Source of the DNA: Flavobacteriaceae bacterium
Lineage (GTDB): Bacteria; Bacteroidota; Bacteroidia; Flavobacteriales; Flavobacteriaceae
Assembly (NCBI GenBank): GCA_017857815.1
Contig: JAFMCL010000023.1
Location: 1 to 41,272 of the forward strand
Length of the DNA stretch: 41,272 nucleotides
Reading direction: 5' to 3'
Each line of letters opens with the position of its first letter. Position 1 is the first letter of the stretch. Below are positions 9,499-18,698 of the stretch, one piece after another. The position numbers were made by a program, and so were the translations under genes. Under the pieces are notes generated by a model. The model worked only from the letters and a program-made list of their open reading frames with translations. It did no database searches and was not told the origin of the DNA.

Positions 9499-12225
9499 CT
9501 ATTTTTTTATTTGTTTAGAACGAATCGTTTTAAAATGATAATCACCCGACCCTAACTTCAATTCGGCAACATTATTTTCAAATCCCTTCAACTGAATTTC
9601 TTCAGAATGTGATATGGGTTTGTTGTTTTCCCAAATATCTGATTCTGCTTTTGCCGGAATAAAAACAGTAGCTGTTGTATTTTCAGGAACTGTCAATTCA
9701 AGTAAGTAGCTTTCTTCTGTTTTTTCCCAGCTTACTTTAATGCTTCCGAAAGAAGAGACATGTTGTCCTTTTGCCCATTGAAGCGAATCATGAAAAGCAG
9801 GTTTTACAATAAATTCTTTATACCCAACTGTTTTTGGGTTGATTTGAATGCCCAAAATGCCACGTTGAAACCAGCCGCCGATACCATTCAAGCAGCCATG
9901 TACCCGAGAATTGGATTCACTCCAATATTCTGGCCATGTAATCTCACCACGTTCTATAATTTCTCCATAGCTGGGGTAAGTGGTTTGACTAGTGAGCGTA
10001 TACAATAAGTCGTGATGATTATTTTCTGTAAGATATTTAACTAAAAAATAGGTGCCATGGATTCCGGTATCAAAATGCCCATTCTGTTCTAATAGTATCT
10101 CTTCTTTGAGCTTTGCTTCAACTTTCGAAATATCTTTTTCAGGAACCACTCCCGCAATCAAAGGCAAAACCAAATGCGTTTGCCGGCTGTCAATGTATGT
10201 ATTGTTTTCGGGGTTGTAAAAATTAAGATTAACTGCGTCGCTTATTTCCATGGCCTTAGATCTATATTTTAAAGCCGTTTCTTTCATCTCCAGGATCTCG
10301 GCAATATTGGCAGCGATTTTTAAAACATATACGTAGTAGCAGTTGTTAAATAGAGCCGCCTCGGACGTAAAACTTTCCTCATTTCTACGCGGATTAGCCC
10401 AATCACCCAAAAACAGCCATCTCTTATCTCCACTATACTTCCACTTTCCAGGAGATACTACATCAAGTAAACTTTTGTCATTTTCATTTTTTTCAAGATA
10501 TGCCAGCCACTTTTGTGCGGCCGAGAAAGTATTTTCAAGAATCCGGATATCACCATAGTTTAAATATACATCCCAAGGCATGGTAAGAATAAAACCACTC
10601 CATGCTGGCCCACCACCCCCACCAAGTGTTGGAGCAGTATGATTAATTCTACCGTTCTTATCTTGAATATCTACCCAGTCTTGCGCCCATTTTGTAAAAA
10701 AAGAATGAGAAGCAAAAGCATCAAGGGCTATATCCAAACTGCTGTGTCCATCACCTCCATAACCCAGCCTTTCTCGGTGCGGGCAATCTACTGTCATTCC
10801 TCCTGTAGATAAACTTACGTAGGTATAAGATGTGTAATTATAAATTTTATTGAGTAGTTCATTTGAACATTCAAAATCTCCTTTTCTGGCCCTATCGTTT
10901 GTTACTTGATAGCCCTTAACATCTGCAAGCTCTGGTTCATAATCTATTCCGCTAATGGTTATGTATTCCACTTGATGGTAGGTAAAGCGATTACTAAAAG
11001 AAGCCTCGCCAGATTCATCAACAATAATTATATTTCTTTGGTTAAATTCTTCCTCTTTTTCGGGCCACGATGAAGCAGAAATTTGAATTTTTTGGCCTGG
11101 TCTTCCTTTTAGTAGCGCCGATATCCAACCAGTATATATTTTATCCATTTTAAACTGGTACTTTCCATCAGCCAATTTCTTAACAGCTATTGCACTTCTT
11201 TTTTTTACCCGTCTGTTGTGTTCAATGAAATCGGAGGATACTTTTAAGTTGCATTTTACTTCATCGACATTTGTCCAAAAATTTTCATTATTGTTGTGTT
11301 GTGTCCATTTTATATTCCTGCCTGAATCATCAACAAAATCACCTCCAAAATTACTGTTTTGCCACTCGCCCAAATGTGAAGTGTTACTGGGTGTAAATTT
11401 CCAATTTCCATCTGTTGACAACCAGCCCTTATTCACTTTAAATTGCGCCTTACACAAAGGACTTTTGTCTAAATTAAAACTTGCAATTGGATTTTTATCC
11501 TTAAAATTTGCCCAACCTGAAGCCAGCCAAATAACAATATTATTTTCTCCTGTCTTTAGATAAGGTGCAATATCATAACTTGAATAAAGCACCCTATTTC
11601 TTAGATCTGATACAGAGGGAGTTAGTACTGCATCACCTACTTTTTTACCATTAATGTATAGTTCATGAAAACCAACGGATGCCACAAATGCAGGTGCATA
11701 ATCAGGAATGTCTTGAATCATAAAATTATACTTTAAGAAAGGGTAATTACTCGGTTCATTGCTTGGGGTATGAATCCATTTGGCAATCCAACCCTCCTCA
11801 TTTAAAATTCCAGTTTCAAACGAAGCCCATTCACTAAACTCACTTTTATTGCCTTTACTGTCTTCAATCTGAACTCTCCAATAATATTTTTTGGCCGAAT
11901 CAAGAGGTTTTCCAATGTATTTTACATTCACCGATTGGTTGGAGCGAACTACCCCCGAATCCCAAAAATGCGCTATATTTTCCGAAGGAACGTTTTTCGA
12001 TTCGACCAAAATAACTCTATATGAACCTTGGATAATATTACGTTTGGCCTTAGCCTTTATTTCCCAGCTCAAAAAGGGTTGTTCTTTTTCAACACCTCTT
12101 GGGTTAATTTGGTATTCACATTTAAGGTTTTCGAGTTTTAGAATACCTTTATTTTGAGCACTACATAAATTTAAAATCGAAAGAAAACTTATAATGATTA
12201 GCAATAAAGGATAAGATTTCTTCAT
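9499..12225 (-). CDS. GH78 alpha-L-rhamnosidase, secreted
   Basis: I chose the ATG at 12225 because a clean signal peptide follows it (MKKSYPLLLIIISFLSILNL, then CSAQ). The frame is open up to 12270. The 908-aa protein has the Bac_rhamnosid_N, concanavalin-like, six-hairpin catalytic and C-terminal beta-domain order of GH78. The catalytic region shows TVDCPHRERLGYGGDGH, with D480, E485 and D492 as candidate acid-side residues. ITWPEYW carries E767 as candidate base. The predicted reaction is hydrolysis of terminal alpha-L-rhamnose from glycans or glycosides in the periplasm or outside the cell. Its nearest neighbours are the FAD-oxidoreductase fragment downstream and the divergent GH43-like gene, which suggests the remains of a rhamnose-glycan locus. 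Confidence 0.9.
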   Translation of the reverse strand: MKKSYPLLLIIISFLSILNLCSAQNKGILKLENLKCEYQINPRGVEKEQPFLSWEIKAKAKRNIIQGSYRVILVESKNVPSENIAHFWDSGVVRSNQSVNVKYIGKPLDSAKKYYWRVQIEDSKGNKSEFSEWASFETGILNEEGWIAKWIHTPSNEPSNYPFLKYNFMIQDIPDYAPAFVASVGFHELYINGKKVGDAVLTPSVSDLRNRVLYSSYDIAPYLKTGENNIVIWLASGWANFKDKNPIASFNLDKSPLCKAQFKVNKGWLSTDGNWKFTPSNTSHLGEWQNSNFGGDFVDDSGRNIKWTQHNNNENFWTNVDEVKCNLKVSSDFIEHNRRVKKRSAIAVKKLADGKYQFKMDKIYTGWISALLKGRPGQKIQISASSWPEKEEEFNQRNIIIVDESGEASFSNRFTYHQVEYITISGIDYEPELADVKGYQVTNDRARKGDFECSNELLNKIYNYTSYTYVSLSTGGMTVDCPHRERLGYGGDGHSSLDIALDAFASHSFFTKWAQDWVDIQDKNGRINHTAPTLGGGGGPAWSGFILTMPWDVYLNYGDIRILENTFSAAQKWLAYLEKNENDKSLLDVVSPGKWKYSGDKRWLFLGDWANPRRNEESFTSEAALFNNCYYVYVLKIAANIAEILEMKETALKYRSKAMEISDAVNLNFYNPENNTYIDSRQTHLVLPLIAGVVPEKDISKVEAKLKEEILLEQNGHFDTGIHGTYFLVKYLTENNHHDLLYTLTSQTTYPSYGEIIERGEITWPEYWSESNSRVHGCLNGIGGWFQRGILGIQINPKTVGYKEFIVKPAFHDSLQWAKGQHVSSFGSIKVSWEKTEESYLLELTVPENTTATVFIPAKAESDIWENNKPISHSEEIQLKGFENNVAELKLGSGDYHFKTIRSKQIKK

Positions 12226-12644
12226 TGAACATCTTAATGGGATATTGAGCATAAAATTTATATATAACATAGTTAATTAATCTTTTCAAGTATCAAATGG
12301 TCTGCTTGTTATTTCCGTAAAACATCTTACTACCTTAAACCTAAGAACCTTAAATATATGAAAATTCAAGTAATGCCAAGAAGTGCTCGGAATTTGAAAA
12401 CAAAAGTATATTTAGATTTAGAACAGGCTTTCAGACAAATGGTTCAGAACTATATGGCTGATAAAATTTTAGCTCTAATGATAGTGGCTGCTTCCCCTTT
12501 ACATTTGTACAATAGAGTTCATTAGAATTTACTCTGATATCAATTACATCCCCTAAAGGAAATTAGATTTATTTTTCCTGTTATGATTTGGTTATAAAAT
12601 GTTTAATACATTTATTGTCGCGAGTCATTATTAAATTCTCTATT
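12226..12644. other. Intergenic region between divergent GH78 and GH43-like genes
   Basis: I see no recognisable gene here. A 55-codon plus-strand frame (12358-12525, starting MKIQVMPRSARNLKTKVYLD) has moderately protein-like composition but no family I recognise. It could be a fragment. The region must contain the promoters of both neighbouring genes, but I find no convincing TAnnTTTG element. Confidence 0.4.
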
Positions 12645-13628
12645 GTGATTAAAAAACATACAGCCCATTTCTTACTAATATTGATATACGGCTTTACCAT
12701 TCCTACAGAAGCCCAAACAAATATTCTAGATGCTTTAGATTCTCCAATTATTTTTAAAGGAAATGATACGACAGCATACCGAGATCCTGCAGTCTTATTC
12801 CATAATAATATTTTTTACCTGTTTTACACCCTGGTTAAAAACGAAGAAGGAAAAATTTATTCATACACAGCCGAAAGACATTCGGTGGATTTGAGGAATT
12901 GGAGTCTTGAGAAAATCCTTACCACTAAAGATCAATCCTTGAACTTCTGTAGTCCCGGAAATATTATTAATTATAAGAATGAATGGATTTTATGTCTACA
13001 AACCTATCCGCGTCCTAACCATACATTGGACCAGGGCTATCGCACTGGTTCAAAGGATGCGAGATTGTATACCATGCGTAGCAAAGACCTTAATAATTGG
13101 AGTAAACCTAAAATAATCAAAGTAAAAGGACCTGATGTCGAATTTGCTAATATGGGAAGAATGATTGATCCCTATTTACTAGAAGATAAAAACGAAAAAG
13201 GAAAGTGGTGGTGCTTTTACAAGCAAAAAGGAGTAAGTATGTCGTACAGTTACAACCTACAAAACTGGACATTTTTTGGACATACGAAGTCAGGTGAAAA
13301 TGTATGTGTTTTAAATGAAAATGATGAATATCTCTTGTTTCATTCTCCACCAAATGGGATATCTATTAAACGTTCTTCAGATTTAAATAATTGGAAAGAT
13401 TGGGGAAACCAAATCACTCTGGGACAAGATGAATGGGATTGGGCAGCTGGAAGAATTACAGCAGGAACGGTTGTGAACCTAAAAAAGAAACTGGGTAAAT
13501 ACATAATGTTTTTTCATGGTTCAGGGCCTAAGTCAGAGAGTGAAGGAGATTTTGATAGAAATGCATCGATTGGGATCGCATGGAGCGATGATCTTGTCGT
13601 TTGGGACTGGCCTGAAAAAGAAGAATAA
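12645..13628 (+). CDS. GH43-like five-bladed beta-propeller protein, exported
   Basis: The frame has no ATG at a sensible place. The GTG at 12645 gives a plausible signal peptide (IKKHTAHFLLILIYGF, then TIPTEAQ), so I start there. A TTG at 12588 extends it by 19 residues. The mature part shows propeller features of the GH43/GH32/GH117 group: YRDPAVLFHNNIFYLFYTL near the N-terminus (the Asp in RDPA fits the catalytic base), repeated 'S.DL.NW' strands (SKDLNNWSKP, SSDLNNWKDWG), and RMIDPYLLEDK with the second Asp. It is probably a glycoside hydrolase acting outside the cytoplasm. Linkage and sugar cannot be called. The absence of an ATG may mean the 5' end is altered. Confidence 0.7.
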   Translation: MIKKHTAHFLLILIYGFTIPTEAQTNILDALDSPIIFKGNDTTAYRDPAVLFHNNIFYLFYTLVKNEEGKIYSYTAERHSVDLRNWSLEKILTTKDQSLNFCSPGNIINYKNEWILCLQTYPRPNHTLDQGYRTGSKDARLYTMRSKDLNNWSKPKIIKVKGPDVEFANMGRMIDPYLLEDKNEKGKWWCFYKQKGVSMSYSYNLQNWTFFGHTKSGENVCVLNENDEYLLFHSPPNGISIKRSSDLNNWKDWGNQITLGQDEWDWAAGRITAGTVVNLKKKLGKYIMFFHGSGPKSESEGDFDRNASIGIAWSDDLVVWDWPEKEE

Positions 13629-13656
13629 TCCGGACATCTAATACTATATTGTATAG

Positions 13657-14289
13657 GTTACTGCCTCAGCAAAAAGCTACCAAGGAATTATTAATTTTGA
13701 TTTAGGGGGAATATACTTCAGGATAGAAATAACACTAACAGCATCAGCGCTTGAAGGGTATGAGTTTGAATTAGAAGATAGCGGAAGCTCGAGGTCACAT
13801 AACAAGATGATAATGACCATCGATATACGCCTAAATATTCTAATCACTCCTCCAACCTCAGCAATCACAAGCAGCACCACTGGAGATGTAAACCCTAATC
13901 AGGCGCTTACAAATGTTGTCAGTCAGGTCGCAAACACTCCTGCAGCCTGTACTATATCATCAACCTTAACAAGCGGTTCAAGTGTACAGACAGTATCTGC
14001 TACAACAGCTCTATCTGATGTTGTATACACCTTTTCAACGACCTGCTCAGGGACACTTACAGCATTTGCTGAAGGCTTACCTAATGGTGTGAATATGGCC
14101 ATTGATAATAATGTAGCAACCAATATGGATTCCAATTTGGAAAATGGTTCTTTGGAATTGTTTGCAGATAATACAAAAAATCAATCAATACAAGAGCTAA
14201 AAAATCTTGTTGATGAATTAAGTGCACAAGGTTTAAGTAATCCTGAAATTCAAATTAGAGTAGACAAAGAAAAAGAAAAAAGAGGTTAG
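13657..14289 (+). pseudogene. Ig-like surface-protein fragment / hypothetical protein
   Basis: An uninterrupted frame runs from just after a TAG (13654) to TAG at 14287-14289. The first ATG is at 13807, giving 160 aa. It has no signal peptide. Residues such as TVSATTALSDVVYTFSTTC, then SGTLTAFAEGLPNGVNM, resemble one repeat of the Ig-like modules in large flavobacterial secreted adhesins. A charged helical tail follows (SIQELKNLVDELSAQG, ending KEKEKRG). One isolated repeat without export signal or sorting domain is best read as a decayed adhesin remnant. A small intact cytoplasmic protein is less likely. Confidence 0.4.
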
Positions 14290-14437
14290 AATTCAAAATA
14301 ATAAATAACTGCCAAATATAAATACAAGATCTTAACTTAAACTCTCCCTGGTATTTTGTCATAAAAAAACCTAGATGGATTTGGGGTTTTAGCAACGATT
14401 AATCAAAATCGTCATCTCGCCAATTGTTATTATTTAT

Positions 14438-14457
14438 CTGGGGATAGCTGGGTTCTA
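14438..14457 (+). repeat. 20-bp direct repeat, copy 2
   Basis: Identical to 4103-4122 (CTGGGGATAGCTGGGTTCTA), same orientation, 10.3 kb apart. It lies between the adhesin-like fragment and the mobile-element remnants. A small inverted repeat (ACGATT at 14395-14400, AATCGT at 14407-14412) lies just upstream. Confidence 0.6.
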
Positions 14458-14565
14458 ATTATCTACTTTTATTTGGGGGTTAAAACCAGTGGGCAGGGGT
14501 AAACCCACGTCTCTTTACATCTGAAAGGTTTAAGTTTTTATTAAGTGACTTTTTAAACTTCTTAA

Positions 14566-14751
14566 TCATTTCTTATACACACCATGATTAAGTTTTTTAA
14601 TAAGAGATTCATCAGTTAGTTTTTTAAGATAGCCGTCTGCACTTCTCTCTGAAATCCCAATTTTTTTAGCCAGATCAATAGCCTCTTTTCTGTTAAATTC
14701 TTTTGGAAGAGTATCAAGTAATTTTTCGTGTTTAGACGGTGACACAACTTT
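14566..14751 (-). pseudogene. C-terminal winged-helix-like tail of a mobile-element protein
   Basis: The codons directly after the recombinase stop stay open for 61 residues, then TGA at 14566-14568. The peptide (LPKEFNRKEAIDLAKKIG, then ISERSADGYLKKLTDE and ending HGVYKK) is a clear helix-turn-helix/winged-helix unit. It resembles the C-terminal end of DUF3987-type helicase/primase-like proteins of Bacteroidota mobile elements. There is no start codon and no upstream domain, so this is a fragment joined to the recombinase end by deletion. The DUF3987 assignment is from memory of the motif and is tentative. Confidence 0.5.
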
Positions 14752-15431
14752 TCATTTTATAGCATTTAAGAGGTTATAAGCATCAAAATCTTTCTTTGGA
14801 TTTTTACCAATGTACTCGAAGAATGTTGATTCTTTTGTGTGGCCAGCGATTTTCATGATTAGATTTACAGAAACGCCTTTATCATAATGATGAGTTGAAA
14901 ATGATCTTCTCAAATCATGTGATGCAAGCAGTTCATACTTAGGCTTTTCTACAAGCTCTTTTCTCTTGGTTTTTGGGTTCATTTTATATCCCTTAACTAC
15001 TTCATCAATCCCCGCTCTTTTCAGACTTCTTTCATGTAATAATTAAACTTTTGATCTGATATTGGATAAGGTAATTTGTGTTTTAAAATACCAATTATAA
15101 TCTGATTATTAACAGGTACTGTCAGCAATTTATTCCCCTTTACCTGAATTATATCAATCAAGGCATTTCCTTTTTTGTCATATCTAATATTCTCTTTTCT
15201 GATTTTTTGTAGATCAGAAATTCTCTGGCCAATACTTAGACCAATCAGAACCCATCTTTTAATATTTTCTAGATAGGGGGGTAAGTCTTTTAAGTTTAAA
15301 ATTAATAAAAACCATATACTAGAGTTTTGTACTAAACAGTCCTCTTTGGTTTGACGGATTACAGTGTAGGATCGGTAACGGAAGCCGCGGCAGTTTCTCA
15401 ATACTTGAACTTTTACGACTAATAAAATCAA
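14752..15431 (-). pseudogene. Tyrosine recombinase (phage-type integrase), frameshifted remnant
   Basis: Two minus-strand frames form one catalytic domain. The upstream part (15431-15021) has LPPYLENIKRWVLIGLSIGQ, then RISDLQK with the first catalytic Arg, and ends ISDQKFNYYMKEV then TGA. The downstream part resumes one base out of frame (LKRAGIDEVVKGYKMNPKTK at about 15024) with SHDLRRSF (His/Arg), AGHTKE (third His) and EYIGK (catalytic Tyr). It stops at 14752. One missing base near 15022-15026 breaks the gene. The N-terminal DNA-binding domain is not recognisable upstream of about 15340. All catalytic residues survive, so inactivation is probably recent relative to the fragment's age. Confidence 0.85.
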
Positions 15432-15501
15432 ACGATAGTTTTGCCTGACTTTTAACCAAAGTGTAAAATTTGTAAATCAATATTCTATGATTTTTTAATA
15501 A

Positions 15502-15523
15502 TTTACGCAAACGTTTGCGTAAA
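15502..15523. promoter_or_regulatory. LacI-family operator upstream of susC
   Basis: A perfect 22-bp palindrome: half-site TTTACGCAAAC followed by its exact reverse complement, centred on CG as in LacI/PurR-type operators. It lies 97 bp before the susC start. The same site, with one symmetric C-to-T change, lies upstream of iolJ (30498-30519). A weak -7-like TAACTTTA lies at 15564-15571. The regulator encoded at 30571-31590 is the natural candidate to bind both sites. Confidence 0.85.
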
Positions 15524-15620
15524 CATTTAATTCGTTTTTTAAATTTATATACTACAAGATTATTAACTTTATCTTAAAATCAACAAAATACTAACCACTC
15601 AAATTAAATCTTTTATTCAC

Positions 15621-18600
15621 ATGAAAAAAATCATTTTTTACGCTTCCTTTCTTTTAGAAAAGCATCGTAATTACAATTTGAAAATTTGTTTTGTTCTAAT
15701 TTTATTTACAACAAACATCTATCAAACTCGCGCAAATCCTGATCCTACATTTGGTCAGGATGTTTTAGAAATTCAAAAAACAACCATAACGGGTAACATT
15801 ACTGATGCGGATGGACTACCCCTCCCAGGAGCCAATGTTGTTGAAAAAGGAACCACCAACGGAACACAGACTGATTTTAACGGTAATTATTCTATAACCG
15901 TAAGCAATGCAAATGCAGTACTGGTTTTTTCCTATGTTGGTTTTGTAACGACAGAGACTGCTATTGCAGGACAAAGTAATGTTTCAATGCAGATGCAATC
16001 AGATGCTGATAGCCTTGAGGAGGTTGTCGTTACGGGTTACGGAACTCAAAGAAAATCTGATGTAACGGGTGCAATTACTTCTTTAAAAAGTGACAGCTTT
16101 AATCGAGGAGTAGTAGCGAATCCTGGACAATTATTACAAGGTAAGATTTCAGGGGTTAATGTAACTTCTACCAGTGGAGAACCTGGAGCTGCCCAAAATA
16201 TAATCATTCGAGGTATTGGTAGTTTGAGGGCTGGAACAACACCGCTTTTCGTAGTAGACGGATTTATCATTGATAACAGTTCTTTCGGAGTTACTAATCC
16301 ATTAAACTTTATAAATCCCACCGATATAGCTTCTATGGATGTTTTGAAAGATGCATCTGCTACTGCGATTTATGGGGCAAGAGCTGCCAATGGGGTGATT
16401 GTGATTACCACTAAAAAAGGTAAATTAGGCAAAACAGAGATGAATCTTTCTGTTTCAACCGCCATGTCGACCATTGCAAATGGTATTGATGTGTTCAGCG
16501 CTTCTGAATTTAGAAAACAAGTCCCTGCAGTAGGAGGAACTTTAGTTGATGGTGGCGCCAATACCAACTGGCAAGATCAAGTTATGAGAACAGGTGTTTC
16601 TAAAAACATTAACTTTTCAATGAGTGGTAATGTAAACGAAAAATTCTCCTATTATACTTCTTTTGGAGTTGATGATCAAGAAGGTATTTTTAACAATAGT
16701 GATTTAAAAAGATATTCTGGACGTTTAAATTTAAACCAAAAAGGATGGGATGGACGTTTGAATATTGATGTTAATTTAACAGCCACTAGGAATTTAAATG
16801 AAAGACCCAATATTGAAAGCTCTGTTGTAGATATGTTACAGTTGAATCCTACACTTCCAGTCTTCACCAATGGTCAACCAACCGTATTGCAAGAGCGTTT
16901 AAACCCGATTGTTCGAAATGAGATTTATACGGATGAAATTGTTAACAATAGAATTTTGGCAAACTTTGCTCCTTCTATTGAAATTATCGAAGGGCTTACC
17001 TATAAACTCAATCTTGGTGTAGATTATTCCTCTGCCAATCGAGATAGATTTTCTAATCCTTATGCGCAACTTGAAGGAAATGAAAATGGTTCTCTATATA
17101 CTAGGGCTACCCTAAACAGTAATTTTCTGGTTGAAAACACTTTGACCTATAAGTTTAGTAAAGGAATCCACAATTTTGTTTTATTAGCAGGACACTCTTA
17201 TCAAGAAGCAACTTACAGTCATAAGACTTATGAATCTGAAGGCTTTGCTCTTAATGGCGTCGAGCCTCGCTACCAAGATCAAATCAGTTCAGATGTACTG
17301 CCGACTTCACTTGATGCAGAAGCATTTGTTAATGAACAAGAATCTTACTTTGGACGTGTAAATTATGGATACGATAATAAATATTTAATTACAGCAACGC
17401 TTCGTGCTGATGGCTCTTCAAAGTTTGGTGCAAATAATAAATATGGTTATTTCCCTTCTATGGCTTTGGGATGGAACATTACCAACGAAGAGTTTTTGGC
17501 TGATAATGATGCCATCACTAATTTAAAATTACGCGCAAGTTGGGGACAAACGGGAAACCAAGATGGGATTCCTAGTAAGGTGAGTTTGTCTAGTTATAAA
17601 GACTCCAAAGGAGATAATGACACCTATCCACTTAATGGAAATGAATCTTCGGTCAATGACTATCCTTATGGTACGGTACCCGTTCGAACTCCAAATCCTT
17701 TCTTAAAATGGGAAGTTTCAACCCAAGTTAATGTAGGTTTAGATTTTGCATTATTCGATGGAAGTCTCTCGGGAACATTTGATTACTTTAATAAAGTAGC
17801 TTCTGATGTTGTTTTGTTTGCCAATAAGGTCGATCCAATTCAACCGACTCAGTCTAACTGGACAAACATCCAGGATATGGAAATTTCAAACGCTGGAATT
17901 GAAATATCTCTGAATTATAATGGTGCTATTACTGAGGATTTTACTTATAACTTAGGAGGGAATATTTCTAAAATAAAGAATGAAGTAACCAATTCTCCCT
18001 ACCAAGTGTTAACTACGGGACAGGCAACTGGTGCAGGTCAAACAGGGGCAACCATTAATGGATATTTGAATGGGGAACCTATCGGAACATTCTATTTAAA
18101 AGAATTTACTGGAATTGGAGCCGATGGTTTAAGTACCTACAAAGATGTTGTTGCAGACGGAGAATCATTAGACAATGACCGTTCTGCTGTTGGAACGGCT
18201 TTGCCAGACGTCCTTTATGCCTTTTATCTTAATTTAAATTACAAAGATTTCGATTTAGGTTTAAACTTTAATGGCGTTTCCGGTAACAAAATTTACAACC
18301 ATACCACCATGTCACTATTCAGTTCAAGTCAACTGGCTAGAAACTTAAACACCACCGATTTTGCTACTCGTTTCTCAAATGAAGACAAAAGTAATGCCAA
18401 CGAGGTTTCTACTCGTTACTTAGAGGATGGTAGTTTTTTAAGACTAAATAATGCAACTCTTGGATACTCGCTAAACCCACAATCAATTGGTTTAGGAGAC
18501 TTTGTTAGCAATATTCGTTTATCGCTCACGGGTCAAAATTTATTTGTGATTTCGGATTACTCTGGCTTTGATCCTGAAGTAAATACGGGTAACAGCTTAG

Positions 18601-18683
18601 GAGGAGTACAGACATTTGGTATAGACCGTTTTACCTATCCTATGCCTAGAACCATTCTGTTCGGATTAAATGCATCATTCTAA
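15621..18683 (+). CDS. susC: SusC/RagA-family TonB-dependent outer-membrane transporter
   Basis: A 1020-aa outer-membrane protein. After an N-terminal signal region (about 1-38) comes a carboxypeptidase-D-like regulatory domain (DADGLPLPGANVVEKG, TQTDFNGNYSI). The SusC signature follows (LEEVVVTGYGTQRKSDVTGA), then the plug (IIRGIGSLRAGTTPLFVVDG, DASATAIYGARAANGVIVI) and a long 22-stranded beta-barrel ending in NASF, a typical C-terminal Phe. It would import a ligand captured by the SusD partner 15 bp downstream, powered by TonB. The operator upstream and the adjacent inositol operon suggest an inositol-containing ligand. That specificity is inferred from context only, since SusC sequence does not reveal it. 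Confidence 0.93.
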   Translation: MKKIIFYASFLLEKHRNYNLKICFVLILFTTNIYQTRANPDPTFGQDVLEIQKTTITGNITDADGLPLPGANVVEKGTTNGTQTDFNGNYSITVSNANAVLVFSYVGFVTTETAIAGQSNVSMQMQSDADSLEEVVVTGYGTQRKSDVTGAITSLKSDSFNRGVVANPGQLLQGKISGVNVTSTSGEPGAAQNIIIRGIGSLRAGTTPLFVVDGFIIDNSSFGVTNPLNFINPTDIASMDVLKDASATAIYGARAANGVIVITTKKGKLGKTEMNLSVSTAMSTIANGIDVFSASEFRKQVPAVGGTLVDGGANTNWQDQVMRTGVSKNINFSMSGNVNEKFSYYTSFGVDDQEGIFNNSDLKRYSGRLNLNQKGWDGRLNIDVNLTATRNLNERPNIESSVVDMLQLNPTLPVFTNGQPTVLQERLNPIVRNEIYTDEIVNNRILANFAPSIEIIEGLTYKLNLGVDYSSANRDRFSNPYAQLEGNENGSLYTRATLNSNFLVENTLTYKFSKGIHNFVLLAGHSYQEATYSHKTYESEGFALNGVEPRYQDQISSDVLPTSLDAEAFVNEQESYFGRVNYGYDNKYLITATLRADGSSKFGANNKYGYFPSMALGWNITNEEFLADNDAITNLKLRASWGQTGNQDGIPSKVSLSSYKDSKGDNDTYPLNGNESSVNDYPYGTVPVRTPNPFLKWEVSTQVNVGLDFALFDGSLSGTFDYFNKVASDVVLFANKVDPIQPTQSNWTNIQDMEISNAGIEISLNYNGAITEDFTYNLGGNISKIKNEVTNSPYQVLTTGQATGAGQTGATINGYLNGEPIGTFYLKEFTGIGADGLSTYKDVVADGESLDNDRSAVGTALPDVLYAFYLNLNYKDFDLGLNFNGVSGNKIYNHTTMSLFSSSQLARNLNTTDFATRFSNEDKSNANEVSTRYLEDGSFLRLNNATLGYSLNPQSIGLGDFVSNIRLSLTGQNLFVISDYSGFDPEVNTGNSLGGVQTFGIDRFTYPMPRTILFGLNASF

Positions 18684-18698
18684 TAAAAAAAATTTAAA

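Noticed and set aside
12358-12525. A 55-codon plus-strand frame between GH78 and the GH43-like gene.
   Set aside because: No recognisable family, promoter or ribosome site; kept only as a remark in the intergenic entry.
15319-15510. Minus-strand 63-codon frame overlapping the susC operator, as a possible integrase N-terminus.
   Set aside because: It is out of frame with the catalytic part, shows no recognisable SAM-like domain, and overlaps the palindrome. It is treated as decayed DNA.
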